Positions 10,201-19,588 of a stretch of DNA of 64,000 bases are shown piece by piece. This DNA comes from Inia geoffrensis (Eukaryota; Chordata; Mammalia; Artiodactyla; Iniidae). The position numbers were made by a program, and so were the translations under genes. The notes below the pieces were generated by a model. It was not told the DNA's origin. It worked only from the letters and a program-made list of their open reading frames with translations, and did no database searches. Position 1 is the stretch's first letter, and each line of letters opens with the position of its first letter. The stretch is from positions 310,001-374,000 of the forward strand of contig JAZAQT010000526.1 of assembly GCA_036417435.1 (NCBI GenBank), given 5' to 3'.

Positions 10201-11510
10201 AAAACCGTATCAGGGCACTTGCTCCAGTTGTAAACAATTCTGAAGATGGTCAGTGAGGGGAATCATCTCCCATTCAACCAGCAGCCCCCACACAACAAGT
10301 GTCCTCATTGTAAAGCTGGGGGACTGTGCCGAGACCTCTGTGAGTAAACGTGAGCTGAGGCCCAGGCTAGCTGCTGCTGAACTGTTCCCACCCTTCCCAG
10401 GTAAAACACCTGAATATGTGCAAGGACTTGAAAGCCTAGAGGAAGGGCCGTTGAGCCACACAAGCGATAGCATGCCGGCCGACTTGGTGCCTGCAGGCCA
10501 GCCAGGATGGTCCTGGCCCTGGATGCTCTTCTGGAAGCCTTCCATTTCCCTGCCTGAGAAACCCCTCCTGTCCCGCCCCCACTGCTTTTTTTCCTCCCTC
10601 ACCTCTGCCCAGGGAGAAACTCCAGCAGCAGTTATAGGTGACACATCCTCTTCTATAGCAGGTGGCAGCCTGGAAACTGCTGCAGAAAGTCCAGCAGAGC
10701 CCAACTCACACTAGGCCTCTCACAAAGCCGTGGCCTCTCAATCCCTCCCACCAGCCCAGCCCCGAGACTAATGACAGGGCAGAGAATATGGTTTCACGCA
10801 GAGCTGCAGGGGCTCTTGCTGCCTGGTGCGGTGTTTATATTGACCTCAAAACATGCACACCTGGGGAGGGCTGGCCCGATTGGTCAGGCTGCACAGGTCA
10901 GCCAATCCTCACTACTCAGGGGCTCACAGTTGCAGAAAATTGACCTTGCTGAACGGGCCATCTCCAAGCAACAGGTGTAGGCTCTTGAAAGTCCGGATAC
11001 ACAAGGGGCTGCAGCTCTGGCTTGTTTTCTAATCATTTTATCTGACCCATGAGTGGGAGACAGCTTCAAGAAAATCGTCTCCTAATGAGAGGGACACAGA
11101 AGTCAGGGAGAGGAGGGGTGAGTGGTGGCTGGAGGCAGCGGCTTGGTGCCCTGGGTGCAGTGGAAGTGTCTGGAAGACCAGGCAGAGGGAGGCCCTGCAG
11201 AGTGATGCCCAGGGTCACAGACATGTCGGAGCTGCTGTTTGTTAGTTCAAGTCCTGCTCTGAGGTGCTCTGTGTCAGCTCTGAGAGACAGGTGAGCTGAG
11301 GTTGCTCTGCAATGAGGGCTATGGGCACGGTTCCTCTTTGCCCAGCCCTGCCACGGTACCTGCAAGGGTAGATCTGTATCCTGGGAGGGGCTTGACCAGG
11401 AGAGCCCAATGAGCTGGGGTGGGGGTGAGGTACCTGCCCAGGTGAGCTCCATATCCTGGAAATTGCCTGACCACGAGAGACAAATTGGCCGCTGGGGACC
11501 TGGTAAAGGA
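10201..11510. other. GC-rich non-satellite segment, unrecognised
   Basis: Seen: a marked change in composition, from AT-rich repeats to GC-rich, CpG-poor DNA. The longest open frames are 10253-10714 (+, 153 codons) and 10210-10704 (-, 164 codons), which lie opposite one another and are proline- and serine-rich, as expected from GC-rich non-coding sequence. There is no recognisable domain, no clear splice-bounded exon and no TATA-box promoter that I can defend. A CCAAT-type box (GCCAATCC near 10899) is present but isolated. It could be captured single-copy euchromatic DNA, or the 5' part of the retroviral remnant that follows (LTR, leader or gag decayed beyond recognition). I cannot decide. 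Confidence 0.4.
11355..11479 (+). repeat. Imperfect 74-bp tandem duplication
   Basis: Seen: GGTACCTGC at 11355 recurs at 11429, followed in both copies by a related series (GTATCCTGG / ATATCCTGG, then CTTGACCAGGAGAG / CCTGACCACGAGAG). The period is 74 bp and the copies differ at roughly a quarter of positions. It lies just upstream of the pol-like remnant. Possible origins are a decayed LTR or leader repeat, or simple local duplication. Confidence 0.5.
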
Positions 11511-11519
11511 TGTCAGGAC

Positions 11520-12540
11520 AGTTATGCCACCGAGGGTATACCTCCAGTAGTTCCTAATTCCTACACACTGCTAGTCATTCTACCAACCACCAGGACATGG
11601 TGTTCTGTATTAGACTTCAATGATGCCTTCTTTTGTATTCCATTAGTCCCAGAGTCACAAGAAATTTTGCCTCGTGACTGGCAGGACTCAACATACAACA
11701 AAAATAATACTGCTGGGCCGCCTCGTCCCAAGGGTATAAAAATTCCCACACCATCTTTGGGAAAGCTTAGCTAAAGACCTAAAAGTTCTACCTCTGGAAA
11801 AGGAAACCCTCCTTCAATATGCAGACACCAATCTGATCGCCAGCTCTACTAAGGAGGCCTCTGAACTACCAAGCCAATATAGGATAGAAGTTGTCCAAGA
11901 AAAAGCTCAAATATCACACACTAAGGAGACCTGCCTGGGCTTCGTTCTCACAAAAGGTCTGAGAAGCCCATCCCAGGAAAGGGAAGAAACCATTTGCAGC
12001 CTTAGACCTTCTAAAAGTAGAAGACAGCTTAGGAGTTCCTGGGGAGGCTGGGGTTTGCTGCATCTGGATCCCGAACTACAGTCTAATAGCTGGGCCTCTA
12101 TATGAAACACTGAAAGGAAAAGATGATGATCCTTTTGAATAGAATCCAGAAGTGGTCTTTCAAGAATGGAAAGAGCGGTCAATTCAGACCCTTGACCTGG
12201 AACTCCCTAATTTAGCTAAACCCTTTGACCTTTACATTCCTGGTGAAAGGTGAATTGCCATTGGAGTATTAGTGCCAAAACTGGGACCACTTGAAAAGGA
12301 ACAACGCAAGAATGCTAACCAGGTAGGATAAACTACAGTCACCAAGGGGCTTGGTCCACCACCACATCTGGCCAGGATACTGGCAGTATCTAAAAACCTG
12401 GAAATCAGCAGCCTGAAAGGCCACCTCCCTCCTAAGGGAAAAGGACCCCATGTGTTGATCCTAACCACCAAACATGCCCTGAGGTTGCAGGGTTCGCTCC
12501 ATGGGCACACTGACCTCGAGTGAGGAGACCCTCCAACTCC
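11520..12540 (+). mobile_element. Decayed endogenous retrovirus, gammaretrovirus-like pol (reverse transcriptase to RNase H)
   Basis: Seen: conceptual translation in shifting frames of the + strand gives, in the correct order, segments resembling gammaretroviral (class I) pol. The fingers/palm part with the conserved valine-leucine-aspartate and alanine-phenylalanine-phenylalanine surroundings is at about 11540-11690. The region around the polymerase catalytic tyrosine-x-aspartate-aspartate box is at about 11810-11850, with the second aspartate lost. The thumb/connection part is at about 11850-12240, and a start of the connection-to-RNase H part at about 12240-12510. Breaks: several in-frame stops (for example near 11735 in the palm frame and TAA near 12330), frameshifts, and deletions between palm and catalytic box. 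It cannot encode an active enzyme. Its neighbours are GC-rich unassigned DNA upstream and possible 3' proviral remains downstream. Family-level assignment is by eye only. Confidence 0.75.
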
Positions 12541-13790
12541 AACCTCCAGAAAGACAACTCATGTAACCATCACTTTACCTGGAGTTTCTCTCAGAAAACA
12601 ACAAGAGTGTGTCAAAAAGAGTAGACTACTGCTTTCAGGGCTTACTGCACCCAGAGGGGAGCTAATAAGCTTGGCAGGGGAACCATATATCACATTGTCA
12701 CCATAGAAAAGCCTACAGCCACCGTGGTGATGGTGGCCAATAAGACCAGCTGCAGTCCTGGCTACCTCAAAAGGCTGTTGACTCAGTGTCCATCATGGTG
12801 TTGTATCACCACTGACCCTGGACTGACTGGGAGTTGAGCAGGCAAGGCTCTGACACCTGGTACTGTTTTTACATTAATTCAGGGGCCTAATTGAAGAAAA
12901 CAAAGACTGCTGGTCAGAGCATCTAGGCTGGCAGAAACGGTCAGCCTAAGGTGGCCTAACAAATGTGCGGTGGGGTAAAACCTGCCTCCACATTGTCTCT
13001 GCACATCCCTTTCCTGTACCCTTAAAGGTCATTAGAATCTATAACACTTCCAATGCTGGTACTCAGGTGGACGAGCAGGGAGGCAGCAGCTCTGGGGACA
13101 ATGAATCTCACCTGGAGGCTGCTGGGGAGAAGTTCTGACCCTCATCCCCGGGTATGAGGGCTCCCAACTCAGCACTCAGCAGTTACAGAAGAGGGGTCTG
13201 CACACTCAGCACTCCAAGAATGAGGAACGGGACAAAAGGCAGAGGAGGGCTTTGTCACCAGCAAAGCCCATTAAAAATCCCTGGGAGATAAAAATAGAAT
13301 CTGGGCAATAAAATAAAGTCTAACCTTTGTTATCCTTTGTGATTTGTCTAATTTCAAGTGCTCCTAGGTTCCCGCATGCAGAGCTGCCACACCCGGCACT
13401 TCCGACCAGATTTCCTACTGCAGAATGGCTGGGTCGACACTTCAGCTCCTGGGGCCCAGTGCAGGCTCCAAGATATAGAGCCTGAGCTGCATCCAACCCG
13501 GCCTCTGAGAGCTCCGCCCCCTCCCTCCCACTGACTCTGACAGGACCTGTACACAGCAGGCCAACACACAGCCTGTGGGGTAGCGCATTCTCTCACTTCT
13601 CCATTCTCTGATCAAAATATAGTTTCCTTTGCTTCTGAACCAAACTCAGTCTCGATCTGTTGGCTCCAATGACACTGGGCAGGGGGATACTTGTTGGGGT
13701 CCATTGTGGAGGATCAGTAACAGAAATTGATAACATTGTAACTTCAATAAACAGATGTGTGAGCCAAACTGTAATTAACATAGAACAGTG
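12541..13790 (+). mobile_element. Possible 3' remains of the same provirus (env/LTR debris)
   Basis: Seen: sequence continuing from the pol-like remnant on the same strand, with no long open frame and no env motif that I can name. Overlapping polyadenylation signals AATAAA at 13307 and 13312 are followed by a T/G-rich stretch (TTTGTTATCCTTTGTG near 13326), as in a retroviral LTR R/U5 junction. A later part, 13590-13790, reads like U5/leader or flanking sequence and ends in AATAAACAG near 13746. I could not identify paired LTRs or a TG...CA boundary. Alternative: unrelated host DNA. Position and signals are the only support. Confidence 0.35.
13307..13317 (+). promoter_or_regulatory. Tandem AATAAA polyadenylation signals
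   Basis: Two overlapping AATAAA hexamers (13307-13312 and 13312-13317) are followed within about 20 bp by a T- and GT-rich stretch. This arrangement is typical of a mammalian or retroviral 3' end and supports, without proving, an LTR remnant here. Confidence 0.45.
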
Positions 13791-14041
13791 TATAAGGCTC
13801 GGGTAAAATAAGATGTTTCTAACACTTCCATTTTATATTTCCATCATTCTATTATAAGCAAGTTCAGTGAAAAGATTTGTCTTATTTGTCAGGTCAATAT
13901 TAGAGAAATGAAGTGATTTCTTTCCAAGGATGCACATCTAATAATCTTGGTTAAAGCTTCAATCTTGTTTTAAATGTTTTTCCATTGAAAATTATACCTC
14001 TGTTTCAGCTCCCCCATTTCTGAGAAGTATAAAATCTTATA
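13791..14041. other. AT-rich stretch, nothing recognised
   Basis: Seen: AT-rich DNA without long open frames, tandem structure or similarity to the satellite monomer. It may be older interspersed repeat sequence attached to the L1 scrap that follows. Confidence 0.3.
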
Positions 14042-14225
14042 CTTTATTATTACCAAAAGGGAAAGTGGGAGGAGGGATAAATTAACAGTTTGGGATTAAC
14101 ACATACACACTGCTATGTATAAAGTAGATCATCAACAAGGAACTACTATATAGCATAGGGAACTACACTCAATATTTTGCAATAACGTGTAAGGGGAAAA
14201 AATCTGAAAAAGAATAGATATTTTT
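14042..14225 (+). mobile_element. L1 3'UTR fragment
   Basis: Seen: the series TACCAAAAGGGAAAGTGGGA, then TTAACAGTTTGGGATTAACA, GTAAAGTAGATCATCAAC-like text, TATATAGCATAGGGAACTAC and AATATTTTGCAATAACGTG, then GAAAAAGAATAGATA. This is the familiar 3'UTR of artiodactyl-type L1. It corresponds to the same part of L1 from which the satellite unit took its 3'UTR-like text, but is less rearranged, so it serves as an internal reference. No tail or target-site duplication is evident; it is a fragment. Confidence 0.8.
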
Positions 14226-14365
14226 ATTAACATCATCTATCAAGGACAGTTAAAATGTAACCTAAGGGAAGCCGTTGGTGAGTGCTTCTGACCCTGACGG
14301 CATCAATCATCTAAAGTTCGCACTCTGCCTACATCCCAAGGCCCAAGGTGGCAGGATTTCTAAAA
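14226..14365. other. Short unassigned segment before the right array
   Basis: About 140 bp with no similarity to the satellite phase expected upstream of a dyad (compare 1425-1564). No gene or repeat recognised. It ends a few bases before a decayed palindrome. Confidence 0.4.
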
Positions 14366-17150
14366 TGGTGCAGTTGGCCAAAAAGGGCGTATGCATTTTC
14401 TCCTGAATATATTCAGGAAAACACGCATATGCACTTTATGGGCAACCAAGAAAGCAAGCAATGCAAATCTGCACACCAAAGAAGTCTCATTTCCCACCGG
14501 TCAAAAGGGCCATCCGAAAAAATTGTAAAACGCAGAAATGCAGGACAGGCCATGGAGAACAGGCAGCCTTTATACACTGATGGGCTGTGTGTAAACTGAG
14601 AAGACGCACTCTGGAGAAGTGTATCCTGGTTTGTAAATCATCTAAAAAGCAGAGCTACAGAGCATAGGGCACTTGCAATCACAGGAGCATATCTAGGGAA
14701 GTCTAAAAATCAAAAAGACACAGGCACAGCAAAGTTTAGGGCTGCTCTGTTTACAAGAACCTCGACTTCAGTACACCTTAAATACTCCAGGAAAGAGAAC
14801 AATGGATAAGGATGGTGTGGTACTTACGCACAATGGACTATCTCTTCACTATGAAATCAATGTAATAAGGCTAGTAGAAGCATAAAGAGTGGATTGAGTT
14901 TCGATGATACTGCTTGAGTTAAGTCACACAGAAAAAGAAACATATCATAAGATATCACTCATAGAGGGAATGTAAATATGACTGCACAACAACTGAATTA
15001 CAAAACAAGAGTGTCTCACATTTAGAAAACACACTTATGTCAGCTTAAGGGGAAAGGTGAGGTGGGGTGATGCATAAAATCAGAGTTTGAAATGAACACA
15101 GATACCATTCAATAAACCAAATACGTAATAGACAAGATCTACACCTTGCTCAATGAACTGGCCTCAACACACCCTATTCACCACAGAGGAATATATGTGA
15201 GTAGTAGGAATCTTAAAACCTATGTATTGATATATCTCCATAAGGGACTCAAGTGTGTGCAGAGTGGCACAAACACAGCAGTGATAATCAGCTAAACACC
15301 ATTATAAAAATAAATTTTAAAAACAAAACACAGAGACAAAGAAAGAGAGAAACACTCGTACAAAATTGATTCAGGGGCTGTGATGCAAAGTGGATTGATC
15401 ACATATAAACCCATAGCTGGATAAGACATAAGGCTGGACACATGGGGCTGTGAGGATTGGTTAGCTTTGGTGAGCAAATGCCGAACCTCTAATATAATAC
15501 TTAAAGCTACTCATTCCATGGGTCACAACACTCCAGGTTTAAGGGAATCTTCTTACAGCGAAACCATGCATGAGAAACCCAACAGATGGTATACCATGTG
15601 ATTGGGAAAGGTTTCTAAAACGCACCTCATTTTTCCTCTACTAGATCACAGGATCGACCTTCCAGCCGCTTTACTAACAATCACACCACTTGCATAGTCA
15701 ATGCCTTTAATTTCCTGTTTTGCACAGTCTGCAATTAGTACAGAGGATGAATGGGAAGAGGGAGAAACAATGAAAAATTAGCCGTAAGGGCTTTGATGGG
15801 CACATTTCACTCTCATTTCACATGAGGAAGAAGTATTAACCAAAGGCTCAGCAAGTCGCCTGAAAACAAGAATATGGATTGAAGCAATCTTGCAGTTTTT
15901 CAGTCAGCTCACAAGAAAGGGAGCTGAAAAAAGGAGCTCAGAGGAACTGTAATTCACAAAACAGCAGAGTTACAAATGACTGCTATCATCCAGAAATATA
16001 TTGAAGTAAGGATGCGAAGAAGACTTGAAAGCGAGGGAGAATTGCAGGAAAGCGATTTCAAGTGATAGATTGGAATTTCATTTAAAGCATAGGGAAAGAG
16101 GCACAACTTCAACAGTGATGCACATGGCCAAAAAGAGCATATGCATTTTTTCCTGATTATATTCAGGAAAATATGCATACGCCCTTTTTGGCCAACCAAG
16201 AAAGCCTGCAATGGAAATCCGCACTACAATGAAGTCTCACGTCCCAATGCTCAAAAGAGCTGTCTGAAAAAATTGTAAAATCCAGAGAGGCAGGACAGAA
16301 AGTGGAGAACAGGCAGCCTTTTTATGCTGTTGGGTGGGATGTAAATTGCCAACAGCCACTCTGGAGAAGTATACGGTGTTTTCTGAAACATATAAAAAAA
16401 CCAAGCTACAAAACCGAGGGCACTTCCACTTATGGTCCTACAGATTAGGAATATTCAACTGAAAAAGACACAGCCACCCCAAAGTTTGGGGCTGCTCTGT
16501 TTACAAGAACCTCGACTATGGTACAATTTCAATAGCCCAGAAAGAGAAAAAATAGATATAGAAGTTGTGGTACTTAAGTACAATAGAATATTACTCAGCA
16601 ATGAAATTAATGTCACCAGGCCCATAGCAGCATAATAAGTGGTTTACGTACGATGATTCTAAGTGAAATAAGTCACACAGAAAAAGAAACATCATAAGTT
16701 ATCACTAATACCAGAATGTAAACACGGCTACACATGAACTGTATGACAAAACACAATAGTCTCACATTTACCAAAGAAACTTAAGGTTGCTTAATGGAAA
16801 AGGTGAGTTGGGAGGCTGTATAAGAGCAGAGGTTGAAATTAGTACAGATACCATTCCATAAGCCAAATATATACTAGACAAGACCTACACCTTGCTCAAC
16901 GAAATGGACTTGACATCCTGTATTCACTGCCTAGGAATATACCTGACCACGAAGAAACTTAAAACCCATGTATTTGTAGGTCGCTGTAATAGAATCATGT
17001 GTGTGTACAGCGGCACAAACACAGCAGTGAAAATTAGCTATATCCTATTATAAAAATAAATTGCAAAAACAAAACACAAAAACAGTGAAATAGAGAGAAA
17101 TTCTTAACTCTTTCATTCAGGGCTTGTGATGAAACCTGGATTTCTCTCTA
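14366..17150 (+). repeat. Diverged edge monomers (left end of right array)
   Basis: Seen: satellite homology begins at about 14366, essentially at the dyad (14374-14445, about seven arm mismatches). One full diverged unit of 1,750 bp follows to the next dyad (16124-16195, about five mismatches), then a unit of 1,730 bp whose last part becomes consensus-like after about 17150. Many substitutions and small indels are scattered throughout. The order of landmarks is unchanged and the strand is the same as the left array. Inference: ancient copies stranded at the array edge. Confidence 0.9.
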
Positions 17151-19588
17151 CATACACAGCTGGGGGAGATACAAGGCTGGACACTTGGGGCTGATAGTAT
17201 TGCTGAGGGAATGCAGACCCTTTTAGGTAATGGTGCATGGTTCCCATTCCACGGGTCCCAAATCTCCACGTTTAAGGGATTTATCCTTCAGCTAAAATAT
17301 GCATGGAAAACCCAGAATATGGTCCACGAAGTGATCAGGCAAAAATTCTAAAACTCATCGCCATTTTCACCCCCTGGTACTCGAGTTCGCCGTTCCAGAT
17401 GCGATATTAACATTCTCCCCACTTGGAGAGTCAGTGCCTTTGACCTCTTGTTTGGCGCAGTTTGCAATTTCTGTGGAAGATGAACAGGAATGAGAACCAA
17501 TGAGCGGCTAACTCGTTATGTTTGGACGGGCACATTGAACTCTGATTTCCCTACAGGAAGAAGAATTCACCAAAGGCTCAGCATGCCATGCCGGAACGAG
17601 ATTAGGGACTGAAGCAATTCTTCGGGTTTGCGGTCAGCTCACAAGAAAGCGAGTTGAGAAAAGGAGATTTTTGGCACTGTAACTCACAATCCTGCAGAGT
17701 TCCAAATTACCCCTATCGTCCAAAAATTTATTGAAGGAAGGCTGTGAAGAGGACTTAAACGCGACGCAGAATTGCAGAAAACAGATATCAGGGGGTAGAT
17801 AAGAATTGCTCTGAAAGAGTAGGAAAAGAGGCAGCAGTTCGACAGTGATGCACTTGGCCAAAAAGGGCGTATGCGTTTTTTCCTGAATATATTCAGGAAA
17901 AAACGCATACGCCCTTTTTGGCCAACCAAGCAAGCCTGCAATGGAAATCCGCACTACAAGGAAGTCTCACTTCCCACCGATCCAAAGGGCCGTCCGAAAA
18001 AAGTGTAAAATCCAGAGAGGCAGGACAGGCCATGGAGAACCGGCAGCCATGTTATGCTGATGGGCGGGATGTAAATTGCCAACAGCCACTCTGGAGAAGT
18101 GGATGGTGTTTCCTGGAACAAAGAAAAAAACAAGCTAGAGAGCCTAGGGCACTTCCACTTATGGTGCTATAGATTTGGAAAATTTAAATGAAAAAGACAC
18201 AGCCACACCAAAGTTTGGGGTTGCTCTGTGTACGGGATCCTTGACTATGGTACAACTTTAATAGCCCAGAAAGAGAAAAATGGATATAGAAGTTGTGGTA
18301 CATCCCTACAATGGAATATCACTCAACAATGAAATCCATGGCAACACACCAGTAGCAGCATAATGAGAGGATTTAGTTATGATGATTCTAAGTGAAATAA
18401 GTCACACAGAAAAAGAATCATCATAAGATATCACTAATACCGGGAATGTAAACACGGCTACGTGTGAACTGCATTACAAAACACAACAGAGTCTCACATT
18501 TACAAAAGAAACTTATGCTTGCTTAAGGGGAATGGAGAGTGGGGAGACTGCATAAAACCAGAGGTTGACATTAGGACAGATACCATTCCATAAGCCAAAT
18601 ATATATTAGACAAGACCTACTCCTTGCTCAACGAAATGGACTCAACACCCCGTATTCAAAACCTAGGAATATGCCTGACTATGAAGAAAATTAAAACCCA
18701 TACATTTATAGGTCTCCATAAGAAAATCATTTGTGTACAGCACCATACACACAGCAGTGTCAATAAGCTAAATCCCCTTATAAAAATAAATTTGAAAAAG
18801 AAAACACAAGGAATGTGAAATAGAGGGAAATTCTTAAATAAGTCCTTCAGGGCTTGTGAGGAATCTTGGATTTACCACCTCTACATCCACAGCTGTGGGA
18901 GAGATAAGGCTGGACACTTGGGGCTGATACTATTGGTGAGGGAATGCAGACCCTTTGAGGTAATGGTGCATGGTTCCCATTGAACGGGTCCCAAATCTCC
19001 ACGTTTAAGGGATTTATCCTTCACCTAAAATATGCATGGAAAACCCAGAATATGGTCCACGAAGTGACCAGGCAAAATTTTAAAACTCATCGCCATTTTC
19101 GCCCCCTGGTACTCTAGTTCTCCGTTCCAGATGCGATATTAACATTCTCCCCACTTGGAGAGTCAGTGCCTTTGACCTCTTGTTTCGCACAGTTTGCAAT
19201 TTCTGTGGAAGATGAACAGGAATAAGGAGAACGAATGAGCAGCTATCTCGATGTGTTTGGACGGGCACATTGAACTCTGATTTCCCTACAGGAAGAAGAA
19301 TTCACCAAAGGCTCAGCGGGCCATGCCGGAACGAGATTAGGGCCTGAAGCAATTCTTCGGGTTTTCGGTCAGCTCACAAGAAAGCGAGTTGAGAAAAGGA
19401 GATCTTTGGCACTGTAACTCACAATCCTGCAGAGTTCCAAATGACCCCTATCATCCAAAAATTTATTGAAGGAAGGCTGTGAAGAGGACTTGAACGCGAC
19501 GCAGAATTGCAGAAAACAGATATCAGGGGGTAGATAAGAATTGCTCTGAAAGAGTAGGCAAAGAGGCAGCAGTTCGACAGTGATGCAC
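17150..19588 (+). repeat. Transitional monomers of the right array
   Basis: Seen: close to consensus, but with more private changes than units further right, including a deletion near 17491 (GGAATGAGAACC instead of GGAATAAGGAGAACC), GTTATG for GATGTG near 17515, and a 1-bp deletion near 19076 that makes the dyad-to-dyad distance 1,735 bp. This marks the gradient between the decayed edge and the homogeneous core. Confidence 0.85.

Noticed and set aside
10210..10714. Opposing 164- and 153-codon open frames as a protein-coding gene
   Set aside because: They lie antisense to each other in GC-rich DNA, have low-complexity proline/serine composition, no domain that I recognise, and no splice or promoter support.
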